DNA of 64,000 bases from Comamonadaceae bacterium. Its GTDB lineage: Bacteria; Pseudomonadota; Gammaproteobacteria; Burkholderiales; Burkholderiaceae_C. The stretch spans positions 1-64,000 of the forward strand of contig JAIXOZ010000174.1 of the NCBI GenBank assembly GCA_027486495.1, written 5' to 3'. Of the stretch, positions 29,465-40,985 are shown one piece after another. The first letter of the stretch is position 1. Each line of letters begins with the position of its first letter. The position numbers and the translations under genes are program-made. The notes beneath the pieces were generated by a model. The model had not been told where the DNA came from. It was given only the letters and a program-made list of their open reading frames with translations, and did not search any database.

Positions 29465-31384
29465 TCAGGCTTTAGAAGCAATGTCGGCAGCAACGAGTTC
29501 AATGAACGCATCGATCGACATCACACCAAGGTCTTTATTACCTCGGGCGCGCACTGCGACGGTACCTGCTGCCTTTTCTTTGTCACCAGCGACAAGGATA
29601 TAGGGCAGCTTTTGCAACGAATGCTCTCGTATTTTATACGTGATTTTCTCGTTTCGGAGGTCCAAATCGACCCTAAGGCCTTGATTTGACACCGATTTTT
29701 GCAGTTTTGCAGCGATTTCGCGACAGTAATCGGACTGTGCATCGGTGATGTTGAGCACCGACACCTGCAAGGGCGCCAACCATGTGGGCAAGGCTCCCGC
29801 GTGCTGCTCAACCAAAATACCGATGAAACGCTCCATGCTGCCGACGATGGCGCGGTGCAAGATCACGGGACGCTGGCGCGAGCCATCTTCGGCCACGTAT
29901 TCAGCATCCAGGCGCTCCGACAAATTGAAGTCCACCTGAATGGTGCCGCATTGCCATTCACGGCCAATCGCGTCTTTCAGGGTGTATTCAATCTTGGGGC
30001 CATAAAAAGCGCCGTCGCCTTCGGAGATGACGAAATCGCAACCAGATGCCCGCAAGCTGTCCATCAAGGCTTTTTCAGCCTTGTCCCACAGCTCATCCGA
30101 GCCAATGCGAGCGGCCGGACGGGTCGAGACCTTGTAGAGGATGTCAGTGAAACCGAAAACGGCGTAAACCTTTTTGAGGACCTTGGTGAACGTGTCGCAC
30201 TCAGGCAGGATCTGGTCTTCGGTGCAAAAGATGTGGCCATCGTCTTGCGTGAAACCGCGAACACGCATGATGCCGTGCAGGCCGCCCGAAGGCTCGTTGC
30301 GGTGGCACTGGCCAAACTCACCGTAGCGCAAGGGCAAGTCACGGTAGCTCTTGATGCCTTGCTTGAAAATCAAGATATGGCCTGGGCAGTTCATCGGCTT
30401 CAAAGCGTAATCGCGCTTTTCCGACTCGGTGGTGAACATGTTGTCGCGGTACTTGTCCCAGTGACCGGTCTTTTCCCACAGGCTCTTGTCGATGATCTGC
30501 GGGCCCTTGACCTCCTGGTAGCCGTTGTCGCGGTACACCTGACGCATGTACTGCTCGATGATTTGCCAAACAGTCCAGCCCTTGGGGTGCCAGAACACCA
30601 ATCCTGGCGCGTGCTCGTCGATGTGAAACAGGTCGAGCTCACGGCCCAACTTGCGGTGATCGCGCTTTTCGGCCTCTTCCAAACGGGTGAGGTACTGCTG
30701 CAAATCGTCTTTGCTGGCCCAGGCCGTGCCATAGACACGCTGGAGCATTTCGTTTTTGCTGTCGCCGCGCCAGTAGGCGCCGGCCACCTTCATCAATTTG
30801 AAGTGTTTGAGCTTGCCGGTGCTGGGCACGTGAGGGCCACGGCACAGGTCTTCGAAGTTGCCTTCACGGTACAAGCTGACATCTTGGTCGGCCGGAATGC
30901 TGGCAATGATCTCGGCTTTGTAGTGCTCGCCCAAACCTTTGAAATAGGCCACGGCCTCGTCGCGCGGCAGGACACGGCGCACCACAGCTTCGTCTTTGTT
31001 GGACAGCTCGGTCATGCGCTTTTCAATGGCGACCAAGTCTTCAGGGGTGAAAGGACGGCTGTACGAGAAGTCGTAATAAAAGCCGTTTTCAATCACCGGA
31101 CCAATGGTGACTTGCGCCTCAGGGAACAGCTCCTTGACGGCATAGGCCAGCAAGTGCGCGGTCGAGTGGCGGATCAGCTCCAGACCCTCAGGGTCTTTGG
31201 CGGTGACGATGGCCAGCTGTGCATTGGCGGCCATGCTGAAACTGGTGTCCACCAACTGGCCATCGACCTTGCCACCCAAAGCAGCCTTGGCCAAGCCTGA
31301 ACCAATAGAAGCGGCCACTTCGGCCACCGTGACCGGGCCGGGAAATTCGCGCAATGAACCGTCGGGAAGCGTGATCTGAACCAT
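29465..31384 (-). CDS. thrS: Threonine--tRNA ligase
   Basis: [28 protein letters not shown] (TGS domain) ... [57 protein letters not shown]. Confidence 0.98.
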   Translation of the reverse strand: MVQITLPDGSLREFPGPVTVAEVAASIGSGLAKAALGGKVDGQLVDTSFSMAANAQLAIVTAKDPEGLELIRHSTAHLLAYAVKELFPEAQVTIGPVIENGFYYDFSYSRPFTPEDLVAIEKRMTELSNKDEAVVRRVLPRDEAVAYFKGLGEHYKAEIIASIPADQDVSLYREGNFEDLCRGPHVPSTGKLKHFKLMKVAGAYWRGDSKNEMLQRVYGTAWASKDDLQQYLTRLEEAEKRDHRKLGRELDLFHIDEHAPGLVFWHPKGWTVWQIIEQYMRQVYRDNGYQEVKGPQIIDKSLWEKTGHWDKYRDNMFTTESEKRDYALKPMNCPGHILIFKQGIKSYRDLPLRYGEFGQCHRNEPSGGLHGIMRVRGFTQDDGHIFCTEDQILPECDTFTKVLKKVYAVFGFTDILYKVSTRPAARIGSDELWDKAEKALMDSLRASGCDFVISEGDGAFYGPKIEYTLKDAIGREWQCGTIQVDFNLSERLDAEYVAEDGSRQRPVILHRAIVGSMERFIGILVEQHAGALPTWLAPLQVSVLNITDAQSDYCREIAAKLQKSVSNQGLRVDLDLRNEKITYKIREHSLQKLPYILVAGDKEKAAGTVAVRARGNKDLGVMSIDAFIELVAADIASKA

Positions 31385-31399
31385 GGAATTGAATGCAAA

Positions 31400-31420
31400 A
31401 GCGCGGTCATCGACCGCGCT
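31400..31420 (-). promoter_or_regulatory. Hairpin immediately upstream of thrS
   Basis: AGCGCGGTC-GAT-GACCGCGCT perfect 9-bp inverted repeat followed by TTTT, ~15 nt before the thrS start codon. Confidence 0.5.
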
Positions 31421-31637
31421 GGATGATGGAAAAAGAAATCTTTACCCATTTTCCCACAATTGACATTCGGTTTTGTGCCAGACATCATGCTTTGTTGCGG
31501 CACGAAACAAGCAACTCCAACCAATTGGCAAGAACCGGAAGTTTTTTACCCTGTTTTCAGAACGGTCGTCAGGCTTTTTTGGGGATGCTTGGTTTAAGAT
31601 AGATGTTCCTTTTCATCTTGTAAAAACCTGTACCACG

Positions 31638-33878
31638 ATGACCATGCCAGACGCCCGCTCCAAAATCATTTATACCCTCACGGATGAAGCCCCCCTGTTG
31701 GCCACTGCGGCTTTTTTGCCTGTCATTCGCACCTTCACGCAAGCCGCCGGTATCGAAGTCGAAACCAGCGACATTTCCGTGGCTGGTCGGATTTTGGGTG
31801 AGTTCCCCGACTTCCTGACGCCCGAGCAAAGGGTGCCAGACAATCTGACAATGCTGGGCAAGCTGACACTCAAGCCACAAACCAACATCATCAAACTGCC
31901 CAACATCAGCGCCTCTGTGGGCCAACTGACTGCCGCCATCAAAGAGTTGCAAAGCAAGGGCTACGCCCTGCCCGACTATCCCGACGCACCCAAAACAGAA
32001 GAAGAAAAAGTCATCAAGACACGCTATGCCAAGTGCATCGGCTCGGCCGTGAACCCGGTTCTGCGGGAAGGCAACTCAGATCGCCGCGCTCCGCGAGCAG
32101 TCAAAGAGTTTGCGCGCAAAAACCCGCACAGCATGGCCGAGTGGAGCCAGGCATCGCGTTCGCACGTTTCACACATGCATGCTGGCGATTTCTATCATGG
32201 CGAAAAGTCCATGACCCTAGACCGCCCCCGTGACGTGAAGATGGAGTTGATCACCAAGAGCGGCAAAACCATCATCCTCAAGCCCAAAGTCTCTTTGCTC
32301 GACCGTGAAGTCATTGACAGCATGTTCATGAGCAAAAAAGCGCTCCTCGAGTTCTATGAAAAAGAAATTGAAGACGCACACAAAACAGGCGTGATGTTTT
32401 CATTGCACGTCAAAGCCACCATGATGAAGGTCTCTCACCCCATCGTGTTCGGTCACTGCGTCAAGATTTTCTACAAAGAAGCGTTCGCAAAACACGGTGC
32501 TTTATTCAAGGAACTGGGTGTCAATGTGAACAACGGCATGGCCGATCTGTACGCCAAGGTCGCCACCCTGCCCCAATCTAAACAGGACGAAATCAAGCGC
32601 GATCTGCACGCCTGCCACGAAGGCCGCCCCGAGTTAGCCATGGTGGACTCGGCCAAGGGCATCACCAACTTCCACTCGCCCAACGACGTGATTGTGGACG
32701 CCTCCATGCCCGCCATGATCCGCAACGGCGGCAAGATGTGGGGTGCCGATGGTCGCTTGAAAGACGTCAAGGCCGTGATGCCCGAATCGACCTTCGCCCG
32801 CATCTACATGGAGATGATCAACTTCTGCAAGTGGCACGGCGCGTTCGACCCCAAGACCATGGGCACGGTGCCCAACGTCGGCCTGATGGCTCAGCAAGCC
32901 GAAGAGTACGGCTCACACGACAAGACCTTCGAAATCCAAGAGGATGGCGTGGCCAACATCACCGACATCAACACGGGTGAAGTGCTGCTGAGCGAAGACG
33001 TGGAAGAAGGCGATATTTGGCGCATGTGTCAGGTCAAGGACGCCGCGATCCGCGACTGGGTCAAGCTGGCCGTCACGCGTGCCCGCAATTCCGGCATGCC
33101 CGTGGTGTTCTGGCTGGACCAGTATCGCCCGCACGAGGCGCAGCTGATCACCAAGGTCAAGATGTACCTGCACGAGCACAACACATCGGGCCTTGAAATC
33201 CAAATCATGAGTCAAGTGCGCGCGATGCGTTACACGCTTGAGCGTGTGGTTCGTGGCTTTGACACCATCAGCGCCACTGGCAACATCTTGCGCGACTACT
33301 TGACTGACCTGTTCCCGATCATGGAGCTGGGCACTTCGGCCAAGATGCTGTCCATCGTGCCTTTGATGGCCGGTGGTGGCATGTACGAAACGGGTGCGGG
33401 TGGCTCGGCCCCCAAGCACGTGCAGCAACTGGTGGAAGAAAACCACCTGCGTTGGGACTCTTTGGGCGAGTTTTTGGCATTGGCCGTTTCGCTGGAAGAT
33501 CTTGGTATCAAAACCAACAACAACCCGTCAAAAATCCTGGCCAAAACCCTGGATGCCGCCACCGGTAAATTGCTGGACAACAACAAGAACCCCTCCCCCA
33601 AAACCGGCCAGCTGGACAATCGTGGCAGCCAGTTTTATCTGGCCATGTACTGGGCACAGGAACTGGCGGCACAAACAGACGATCTGGCATTGCAAGCCAA
33701 GTTCACTCCCTTGGCCAAAACCCTGACCGAACAGGAAAAGACCATCGTGGCCGAACTCAATGCGGTACAAGGTCAGCCTGTGGACATTGGCGGTTATTAC
33801 TACCCGTCACAAGAAAAGCTCAAGGCTGTCATGTGCCCCAGCGCGACCTTTAACGCCGCGCTGGCTTCTGCTGCCTGA
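31638..33878 (+). CDS. icd: NADP-dependent isocitrate dehydrogenase, monomeric type
   Basis: [95 protein letters not shown]. The ORF begins further upstream, but ATG 31638 fits homology. Confidence 0.96.
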   Translation: MTMPDARSKIIYTLTDEAPLLATAAFLPVIRTFTQAAGIEVETSDISVAGRILGEFPDFLTPEQRVPDNLTMLGKLTLKPQTNIIKLPNISASVGQLTAAIKELQSKGYALPDYPDAPKTEEEKVIKTRYAKCIGSAVNPVLREGNSDRRAPRAVKEFARKNPHSMAEWSQASRSHVSHMHAGDFYHGEKSMTLDRPRDVKMELITKSGKTIILKPKVSLLDREVIDSMFMSKKALLEFYEKEIEDAHKTGVMFSLHVKATMMKVSHPIVFGHCVKIFYKEAFAKHGALFKELGVNVNNGMADLYAKVATLPQSKQDEIKRDLHACHEGRPELAMVDSAKGITNFHSPNDVIVDASMPAMIRNGGKMWGADGRLKDVKAVMPESTFARIYMEMINFCKWHGAFDPKTMGTVPNVGLMAQQAEEYGSHDKTFEIQEDGVANITDINTGEVLLSEDVEEGDIWRMCQVKDAAIRDWVKLAVTRARNSGMPVVFWLDQYRPHEAQLITKVKMYLHEHNTSGLEIQIMSQVRAMRYTLERVVRGFDTISATGNILRDYLTDLFPIMELGTSAKMLSIVPLMAGGGMYETGAGGSAPKHVQQLVEENHLRWDSLGEFLALAVSLEDLGIKTNNNPSKILAKTLDAATGKLLDNNKNPSPKTGQLDNRGSQFYLAMYWAQELAAQTDDLALQAKFTPLAKTLTEQEKTIVAELNAVQGQPVDIGGYYYPSQEKLKAVMCPSATFNAALASAA

Positions 33879-33906
33879 ACAGACATCTGATCGCGCCCTG
33901 CGAAAG

Positions 33907-33933
33907 AAAGCCATCCTTCGGGATGGCTTTTTT
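33907..33933 (+). terminator. Rho-independent terminator downstream of icd
   Basis: AAAGCCATCC-TTCG-GGATGGCTTTTTTT. Confidence 0.88.
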
Positions 33934-34156
33934 GTGGACACGAAATTTGTGATTGGCTGTGAAAAACCACGCTGGTCATGGACACACGCAGTGTCGTAGC
34001 TTAATGGACCTCTTCTCATCGTTGAGCAGAGCCGTCGCGGCACATCAAGCCAAACCAGACATCCGAAGGATGCGCCGATCAAAAGCAAAAAGCCATCCAA
34101 GGCCGCAGCATCAGATGACTTTTGAACACAAGCGCCCTTTCAGGCTGCCCGTCAGA

Positions 34157-35488
34157 TCAGTGGAACTGCTCTTCTTCGGTCGAGCCGGTCAGGGCTTTCA
34201 CAGAAGACGAACCACCTTGGATCACAGTGGTCACGTCGTCAAAGTAGCCCGCACCAACTTCTTGTTGGTGTGACACGAAGGTGTACCCCTTGTCGCGTGC
34301 TGCGAACTCAGGCTCTTGCACCATGTTGACGTAGTGCTTCATGCCTTCGCCGTTGGCGTAGGCGTGGGCAAACTGGAAGGTGTTGTACCAGTTGATGTGG
34401 ATACCGGCCAGTGTGATGAACTGGTACTTGTAGCCCAATGCAGACAGGTCTTCCTGGAACGAAGCGATTTGGCTGTCGTTGAGGTTCTTCTTCCAGTTGA
34501 AAGAAGGTGAGCAGTTGTAAGACAAGAGCTTGCCTGGGCAAGCGGCATGCACAGCTTGTGCGAATTCACGGGCAAAGCCAATATCTGGCACGCCGGTTTC
34601 ACACCATACCAAGTCAGCGTAAGGTGCGTAGGCCACGCCGCGGCTGATGGCTTGCTCCAAACCGTTTTTGACGCGGTAGAAACCCTCTTGTGTGCGCTCG
34701 CCAGTCAAGAAAGGTTTGTCGTTGGCATCGTGGTCAGACGTGACCAAGTTGGCAGCTTCGGCGTCCGTGCGAGCCAGCACAATGGTGGACACGCCCATGA
34801 CGTCAGCTGCAAACCGTGCAGAGATCAACTTCTCGCAAGCTTCTTGTGTGGGCACCAAGACTTTGCCCCCCATGTGACCGCATTTCTTCACAGCAGCCAA
34901 TTGGTCTTCGAAGTGCACGCCAGCAGCGCCGGAGGCAATCATGTTCTTCATCAGTTCGAACGCGTTCAACACGCCACCGAAACCAGCTTCAGCGTCGGCT
35001 ACGATGGGCAAGAAGTAGTCGATGAATTCTTTGTCACCAGGGTTGATGCCACGGCCCCACTGGATTTCGTCTGCGCGCTTGAAGGTGTTGTTGATGCGGC
35101 GAACCATGGTGGGCACCGAGTCGTAGGCGTAGAGCGACTGGTCGGGGTACATGGTTTCGGAAGTGTTGCCGTCGGCAGCGACTTGCCAGCCCGACAGGTA
35201 GACGGCTTCGAGCCCAGCTTTGGCTTGTTGCATGGCTTGGCCAGCGCTGATGGCACCAAAGGCGTTGACGTAGCCTTTTTTGGCACCGCCGTTGACTTTT
35301 TCCCACAGCTTTTCTGCACCGCGCTTGGCCAGGGTGTGCTCTATGGGCATGCTGCCACGCAGACGCACGACGTCGGCAGCGGAGTAACCGCGTTTGACGC
35401 CTTTCCAGCGCGGGTTGGTGGCCCAGTCTTTTTCAAGTGCTGCAATTTGTTGTTCGCGGCTGAGTTGTTGGGTGATGTCGGATGGCAT
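34157..35488 (-). CDS. aceA: Isocitrate lyase
   Basis: PNFNWKKNL-type motif ([38 protein letters not shown]); [26 protein letters not shown] (KKCGH catalytic loop). Confidence 0.97.
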   Translation of the reverse strand: MPSDITQQLSREQQIAALEKDWATNPRWKGVKRGYSAADVVRLRGSMPIEHTLAKRGAEKLWEKVNGGAKKGYVNAFGAISAGQAMQQAKAGLEAVYLSGWQVAADGNTSETMYPDQSLYAYDSVPTMVRRINNTFKRADEIQWGRGINPGDKEFIDYFLPIVADAEAGFGGVLNAFELMKNMIASGAAGVHFEDQLAAVKKCGHMGGKVLVPTQEACEKLISARFAADVMGVSTIVLARTDAEAANLVTSDHDANDKPFLTGERTQEGFYRVKNGLEQAISRGVAYAPYADLVWCETGVPDIGFAREFAQAVHAACPGKLLSYNCSPSFNWKKNLNDSQIASFQEDLSALGYKYQFITLAGIHINWYNTFQFAHAYANGEGMKHYVNMVQEPEFAARDKGYTFVSHQQEVGAGYFDDVTTVIQGGSSSVKALTGSTEEEQFH

Positions 35489-35564
35489 GGGAAACTCCTG
35501 TGGTCAAGTTGAAATCAAGCGAAGGGGGGCAGCGGTTTCTGCCCTGTCGTTGACCTATCTTAAC

Positions 35565-35610
35565 TCTTATAGAAGACTCAACCATTCTCTTATGTCTTAT
35601 ACAAGACATA
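35565..35610. promoter_or_regulatory. Two palindromic operator-like sites upstream of aceA
   Basis: TCTTATAGAAGA (35565-35576) and TATGTCTTATACAAGACATA (35591-35610; 9 of 10 paired positions match) in an AT-rich upstream region. Confidence 0.5.
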
Positions 35611-36000
35611 TTTTTAAATGTTTAAAATCAATATGTTGGATAAGTTATTTTTCAATACGAAATATAAAATCACAATTCGAGAGATGAAGGACACTTCAAA
35701 TTCATCAATTTTTCATAATATGAAAATAAAAAACAATCTATGAAATTTCTCTTTAACGCTCAGCACCACAACCCGAGCCAAGCCTTTGCATGCCAATGAA
35801 ACCGAGCGATAACGCCAAATGAAGCTGGTGAAAGTTGCCGAGACCCAAAAAAGCCCAACTACAAGGGCAAATCAGCAACAAACTCATGCGGAAAATGATT
35901 TTTCTGCTTGGAAAGTGCAACTTTCTCCATTAGCATCCAACTAGCTGAAAACACATCGTTTCTCAGCGGCGAACTCACTTCCGACCAAAGGAATTTCATC

Positions 36001-36405
36001 ATGGCAACTGCGAAAAAAACCCCGGCCAAAAAAGCTGCAGCACCCGCTAAAAAAGCAGCACCGGCAACCAAGGCTGCGCCCGCCAAAAAAGCGGCCGCTC
36101 CTGCTAAAAAGGTGGCTGCCAAAGCACCCGCCAAAAAGGCTGCTCCTGCAACAAAACGCACCCCCAACCCCGCCTTCATGAAAGCACTGACCCCCAGTGC
36201 CGCTCTGGCTGCCGTGGTGGGTGCCACTCCTCTGCCACGCACAGAAGTGGTCAGCAAAATGTGGGTTTACATCAAGAAACACAATCTGCAAGACAGCGTA
36301 AACCGCCGCGCTATCAATGCCGATGACAAGCTCAAGGCAGTTTTCGGCAAAGCGCAGGTCACCATGTTCGAAATGGCTGGTCTGATCGGTAAACACCTGA
36401 AGTAA
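36001..36405 (+). CDS. SWIB/MDM2 domain protein with histone-H1-like Lys/Ala/Pro-rich N-terminus
   Basis: MATAKKTPAKKAAAPAKKAAPATKAAPAKK... then NPAFMKALTPSAALAAVVGATPLPRTEVVSKMWVYIKKHNLQDSVNRRAINADDKLKAVFGKAQVTMFEMAGLIGKHLK. Confidence 0.93.
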   Translation: MATAKKTPAKKAAAPAKKAAPATKAAPAKKAAAPAKKVAAKAPAKKAAPATKRTPNPAFMKALTPSAALAAVVGATPLPRTEVVSKMWVYIKKHNLQDSVNRRAINADDKLKAVFGKAQVTMFEMAGLIGKHLK

Positions 36406-36416
36406 TTCGGTTGCTT

Positions 36417-36460
36417 GACCCATAAAAAAAACCCGCCTCGGCGGGTTTTTTTTATGGGTC
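36417..36460. terminator. Bidirectional rho-independent terminator (44-nt palindrome)
   Basis: GACCCATAAAAAAAACCCGCC-TC-GGCGGGTTTTTTTTATGGGTC: 21-nt perfect arms between convergent genes. Confidence 0.92.
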
Positions 36461-36504
36461 AGCGTTCAGATCGCCAAGGCTGGGCGAGCATCCAAGCTTG
36501 GAAA

Positions 36505-38205
36505 TCAAGTGACGACTTGGCGGTTCAAAGCGGCCTGAGTGATCGCACTCAAAGTCCCGCGTGTAGAAATCACCTCTGGATCGAGCATGACCTCAATGAG
36601 TGTGCCTTGAGGACGCGCCAATGCAGCCAGCAGCGACGGCTCGAAGGCTTCGGTATGCTCGATGCGCACACCCACATAACCATAAGCTCCAGCCAAAGCC
36701 GCAAAATCGGGGTTTTGCAATTTGGAGCCAGCAACATGCTCGGGGTATTCACGCTCCTGGTGCATGCGGATGGTGCCGTACATGCCGTTGTTCAGCAACA
36801 CGATGATGCTCTTGCCACCATGCTGCACCGCAGTGGCCAGTTCTTGACCGTTCATCAAGAAGTCACCGTCCCCAGCGATGGTGAAGGCCAAACGCCCAGT
36901 CAGCAAGTTGGCTGCAATGCCAGCAGGTACGCCGTAACCCATGGCGCCCACGGTAGGGGCCAACTGGGTTTTGTGGCCCTTGACCAGCCCGTGATGCTTG
37001 TAAAAACGGTGCATCCAGCTGGCGAAATTGCCCGCGCCATTGGTCAGCACGGCATCGGCTGGCAAATGCTTTTGCAGCGTGGCCACGATGGCGGGCATAT
37101 CGATGTCGCCCGGCAAGGTCTGCGGCGTGAGGTTGTTCAGGTAGTCAGCGTGGGCTGCTTGGGTCCAATCGGCCCAGGGCAGCTCCGTGGGGGCGCTCAA
37201 GACCTCCAGGCTGCGGGCGGCCGCATTCATGGTCGCGTTGATGGCCAAATCGGCTTGGTACACACGGTTGAGCTCTTCGGCACTGGCATGGATGTGCACC
37301 AGCTTCTGGCGAGTTTTGGGCGCTTGCAATAAGGTGTAGCCCCCGGTGGTCATCTCACCCAGGCGCGGGCCAATGGCCACAATCAGATCGGCATCGCGCA
37401 CACGCTGGGCCAATGCCGGTCCAATCCCAATGCCCACATCCCCGGCGTACAAGGAATGGTGGTTGTCAAAGGTGTCCTGAAAACGGAATGCGTTGGTCAC
37501 GGGCAACTGCCAGTTTTCGGCAAATCGCTGCAAGGCTTGCGCCGACTGCGGTGTCCAGCCACCGCCGCCCGCAATCACCAGTGGTTTGCGAGCCGCCAAC
37601 AGCATGTCACGCAGCGTGCGCAAAGCACCCGGGTCACTCCAAGCCTGTACCGGCTCCACGCGCGCCAGGGCCTGAGCCTTGACGGGGCGGGTCAGCATGT
37701 CTTCGGGCAACACCAAGACCACCGGACCAGGGCGGCCGTTCATGGCCGTTGCAAATGCGCGAGCCACATATTCCGGCAAGCGCTCGGGATCGTCCACCCG
37801 CTCGACGCGTTTGGCCATGCCTTTGGTGGATGGGCCAAAAAAGTGGGTGTAATCCATTTCCTGAAAGGCCTCGCGGTCGCGGGTGTCGCTGGCCACGTCG
37901 CCGACAAACAAAATCATGGGCGTAGAGTCTTGAAATGCGGTGTGCACCCCAATCGAAGCGTTCGTAGCCCCAGGACCGCGCGTGACAAAACAGATGCCCG
38001 GACGGCCGGTCAGCTTGCCTTGGGCCTCGGCCATGAAGGCCGCCCCACCCTCTTGGCGGCAGGTCACAAAAGTGAGTTGATCGCGGTAAATGTGCAAGCC
38101 ATCCAGCACCGCCAGATAGCTCTCGCCGGGCACGCCAAAAGCATGGGTGACGCCTTGGGCCAGAAGGCATTCAACAAGCAGATGGCCAGCAATTTTTGAA
38201 GTCAT
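36505..38205 (-). CDS. Thiamine pyrophosphate-dependent enzyme (acetolactate synthase-like large subunit)
   Basis: LLVECLLAQGVTHAFGVPGESYLAVLDGL, CRQEGGAAFMAEAQGKLTGRPGICFVTRGPGATNA, FTIAGDGDFLMNGQELATAVQHGGKSIIVLLNNGMYGTIRMHQE (TPP motif). Confidence 0.88.
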   Translation of the reverse strand: MTSKIAGHLLVECLLAQGVTHAFGVPGESYLAVLDGLHIYRDQLTFVTCRQEGGAAFMAEAQGKLTGRPGICFVTRGPGATNASIGVHTAFQDSTPMILFVGDVASDTRDREAFQEMDYTHFFGPSTKGMAKRVERVDDPERLPEYVARAFATAMNGRPGPVVLVLPEDMLTRPVKAQALARVEPVQAWSDPGALRTLRDMLLAARKPLVIAGGGGWTPQSAQALQRFAENWQLPVTNAFRFQDTFDNHHSLYAGDVGIGIGPALAQRVRDADLIVAIGPRLGEMTTGGYTLLQAPKTRQKLVHIHASAEELNRVYQADLAINATMNAAARSLEVLSAPTELPWADWTQAAHADYLNNLTPQTLPGDIDMPAIVATLQKHLPADAVLTNGAGNFASWMHRFYKHHGLVKGHKTQLAPTVGAMGYGVPAGIAANLLTGRLAFTIAGDGDFLMNGQELATAVQHGGKSIIVLLNNGMYGTIRMHQEREYPEHVAGSKLQNPDFAALAGAYGYVGVRIEHTEAFEPSLLAALARPQGTLIEVMLDPEVISTRGTLSAITQAALNRQVVT

Positions 38206-38294
38206 GGCCGCATTGTGCCCAAGCCACTACCCCGCCTGTGTCACCACCGTGCAGATCACCACTTGAAAAGCAGTGACCTGCTCGGCGCTGGCAC

Positions 38295-40898
38295 TCAAGC
38301 CTGCTCAATGACCTTGAAATCAAAAACCCCAGGCCGCTGCACCGGGTCCACGGTGACCTGGACCGTGCTTTTGGGTGGGAATCGACCTTCCAGCAAGAGC
38401 TTGGACAAGGGATTTTCCAAGCGCTGCTGAATGGCGCGCTTGAGCGGACGCGCACCAAACACCGGATCAAAACCCACCTTGGCCAACTCGGACAGGGCCG
38501 CAGGGCTGACTTCCAGCGTCAGGTCCATCCGGGCCAAGCGGGCTTGCAAAACCTGCAACTGAATTTGTGCAATGGACGCGATGTGCTGGGCATCCAGCCC
38601 ATGAAACACCACAGTCTCGTCAATCCGGTTCAAGAACTCGGGGCGGAAATGGGTCTTGAGCTCGTCCCACACCGCGTCCTTGATGTCTTCAGCAGGTTGG
38701 CCCACCATGGATTGGATCAGGTGTGAGCCCAAATTCGAGGTCATCACGATCACGGTGTTTTTGAAGTCCACCGTGCGCCCCTGACCATCGGTCAAGCGGC
38801 CGTCGTCCAAGACCTGCAGCAAGATGTTGAACACATCGGGGTGGGCTTTTTCCACCTCATCGAGCAGCAGCACACTGTAGGGTTTGCGACGCACGGCCTC
38901 AGTCAGGTAGCCGCCCTCTTCGTATCCCACATAGCCGGGGGGCGCACCGATCAGGCGGGCCACTGAGTGTTTTTCCATGAACTCGCTCATGTCCATGCGG
39001 ATCAGGTGGTCCTCGCTGTCAAACAAAAAGCCAGCCAGCGCCTTGCACAGCTCGGTTTTGCCCACGCCTGTGGGGCCCAAAAACAGGAACGAGCCGGTTG
39101 GCCGGTTCGGATCGGACAGGCCCGAGCGCGAGCGGCGAATGGCGTTGGCCACTGCCGCAATGGCTTCGTCCTGGCCCACCACGCGCTGGTGCAGCTTGTC
39201 TTCCATCTGCAGGAGTTTTTCACGCTCGCCCTGCATCATCTTGGACACCGGAATGCCCGTGGCGCGCGACACCACCTCGGCAATCTCTTCAGCACCCACC
39301 TGTGTGCGCAGCAAGCGGTGCACGGGTTTTTCGCCAGGCGCAGCTTCTTTGGCCTGCACCTCCTTGAGGGTTTTTTCAAGCGCAGGCAGCTTGCCGTACT
39401 GCAACTCGGCCACCTTGTTGAAATCCCCCTTGCGGGTCAACTCCTCGATCTGCTGCTTGAGCTGGTCGATTTGCTCGCGCACTTGCTGGCCGCCTTGGGC
39501 TTGCGCTTTTTCCGCCCGCCAAATTTCCTCCAGATCGGCCGCTTCTTTTTTCAGTTTGTCGATCTCTTCTTCGATCAAAGCAAAGCGTTTTTGCGAGGCC
39601 TCATCGCTTTCCCGGCGTACTGCCTCTCGCTCGATCTGCAGCTGAATCAAACGCCGGTCGAGCTTGTCCATCACCTCGGGCTTGGAGTCGATTTCGATCT
39701 TGATCTTGGCTGCCGCCTCGTCAATCAAGTCAATGGCTTTGTCGGGCAAAAAACGGTCGGTGATGTAGCGGTGGCTGAGCTCAGCCGCCGCCACAATGGC
39801 CGGGTCGGTGATGTCCACGCCGTGGTGGATTTCGTACTTTTCTTGCAGGCCACGCAAGATGGCAATGGTGGCCTCCACCGTGGGTTCGTTGACCAAAATT
39901 TTCTGAAAACGACGTTCCAGGGCCGCGTCTTTTTCAATGTATTTGCGGTACTCATCCAGTGTGGTGGCGCCCACGCAATGGAGCTCGCCACGGGCCAGTG
40001 CGGGCTTGAGCATGTTGCCCGCGTCCATCGCGCCTTCTGCCTTGCCCGCGCCCACCATGGTGTGCAGTTCATCGATGAACACAATGGTCTGCCCCTCGTC
40101 TTTGGCCAATTCGCTCAGCACGGTTTTCAGACGCTCTTCAAACTCCCCACGGAACTTGGCCCCGGCCAGCAACGCCGCCATATCGAGCGACAGCACACGT
40201 TTGCCCTTGAGTGAATCAGGCACCTCGCCTGCCACGATGCGCTGGGCCAGGCCCTCCACAATCGCGGTCTTGCCCACCCCCGGCTCGCCGATCAGCACAG
40301 GGTTGTTTTTGGTTCTTCGTTGCAAGACCTGAATCGCGCGTCGAATCTCGTCATCCCGGCCAATCACCGGGTCCAACTTGCCGATGCGGGCACGCTCGGT
40401 CAGGTCGATGCAATACTTCTTGAGCGCCTCGCGCTGGCCTTCGGCATCGGCACTGCCCACACTTTGGCCGCCACGCACCGCCTCGATGGCGGTCTCCAAG
40501 CTCTTGCGGTTCAGCCCATGCTCTTTGGCGATGCGCCCCGCCTCGGCCTTGCTCTCGGTCAAGGCCAGCAAAAACAATTCGCCTGCGATGAAGGCATCGC
40601 CACGCTTGATGGCTTCTTTTTCTGCCGCCTGCAAGAGCTTGACCAAATCTGGTCCCACGGTGACCTGGTCTTGTCCGCTGACCTGGGGCAAGCGCGAGAC
40701 GGCCAATTCAGCCGCCTGCAGCAATGCGGGCACCTGAACACCCGCACGCAGCAAGATGGCTTTGGGGCCGTCGTCCTGCTTCAGCATAGTGACCAGCAGA
40801 TGCTGAGGCTCGATGTAAGCATGGTCTTTCCCGAGGGCCAGCGACTGGGCGTCCGACAAGGCTTCCTGGAACTTGGTGGTGAGTTTGTCAATTCGCAT
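38295..40898 (-). CDS. clpB: Chaperone ClpB
   Basis: [39 protein letters not shown]; two Walker A sites ([30 protein letters not shown]) and coiled-coil middle domain ([19 protein letters not shown]...). Confidence 0.97.
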   Translation of the reverse strand: MRIDKLTTKFQEALSDAQSLALGKDHAYIEPQHLLVTMLKQDDGPKAILLRAGVQVPALLQAAELAVSRLPQVSGQDQVTVGPDLVKLLQAAEKEAIKRGDAFIAGELFLLALTESKAEAGRIAKEHGLNRKSLETAIEAVRGGQSVGSADAEGQREALKKYCIDLTERARIGKLDPVIGRDDEIRRAIQVLQRRTKNNPVLIGEPGVGKTAIVEGLAQRIVAGEVPDSLKGKRVLSLDMAALLAGAKFRGEFEERLKTVLSELAKDEGQTIVFIDELHTMVGAGKAEGAMDAGNMLKPALARGELHCVGATTLDEYRKYIEKDAALERRFQKILVNEPTVEATIAILRGLQEKYEIHHGVDITDPAIVAAAELSHRYITDRFLPDKAIDLIDEAAAKIKIEIDSKPEVMDKLDRRLIQLQIEREAVRRESDEASQKRFALIEEEIDKLKKEAADLEEIWRAEKAQAQGGQQVREQIDQLKQQIEELTRKGDFNKVAELQYGKLPALEKTLKEVQAKEAAPGEKPVHRLLRTQVGAEEIAEVVSRATGIPVSKMMQGEREKLLQMEDKLHQRVVGQDEAIAAVANAIRRSRSGLSDPNRPTGSFLFLGPTGVGKTELCKALAGFLFDSEDHLIRMDMSEFMEKHSVARLIGAPPGYVGYEEGGYLTEAVRRKPYSVLLLDEVEKAHPDVFNILLQVLDDGRLTDGQGRTVDFKNTVIVMTSNLGSHLIQSMVGQPAEDIKDAVWDELKTHFRPEFLNRIDETVVFHGLDAQHIASIAQIQLQVLQARLARMDLTLEVSPAALSELAKVGFDPVFGARPLKRAIQQRLENPLSKLLLEGRFPPKSTVQVTVDPVQRPGVFDFKVIEQA

Positions 40899-40985
40899 GT
40901 GTGGTTCTCCAATGACTTTCAACTTGTGCTGAAAATGTCATTTTCAAGGGCCGCTGAGGGAGGCACTTTTGCCTAAAATCAAAAG

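Noticed and set aside
29699-31300. 533 aa ORF on the plus strand
   Set aside because: Fully antisense to thrS. Long antisense ORFs are expected in GC-rich genes, and the translation has no recognisable domain.
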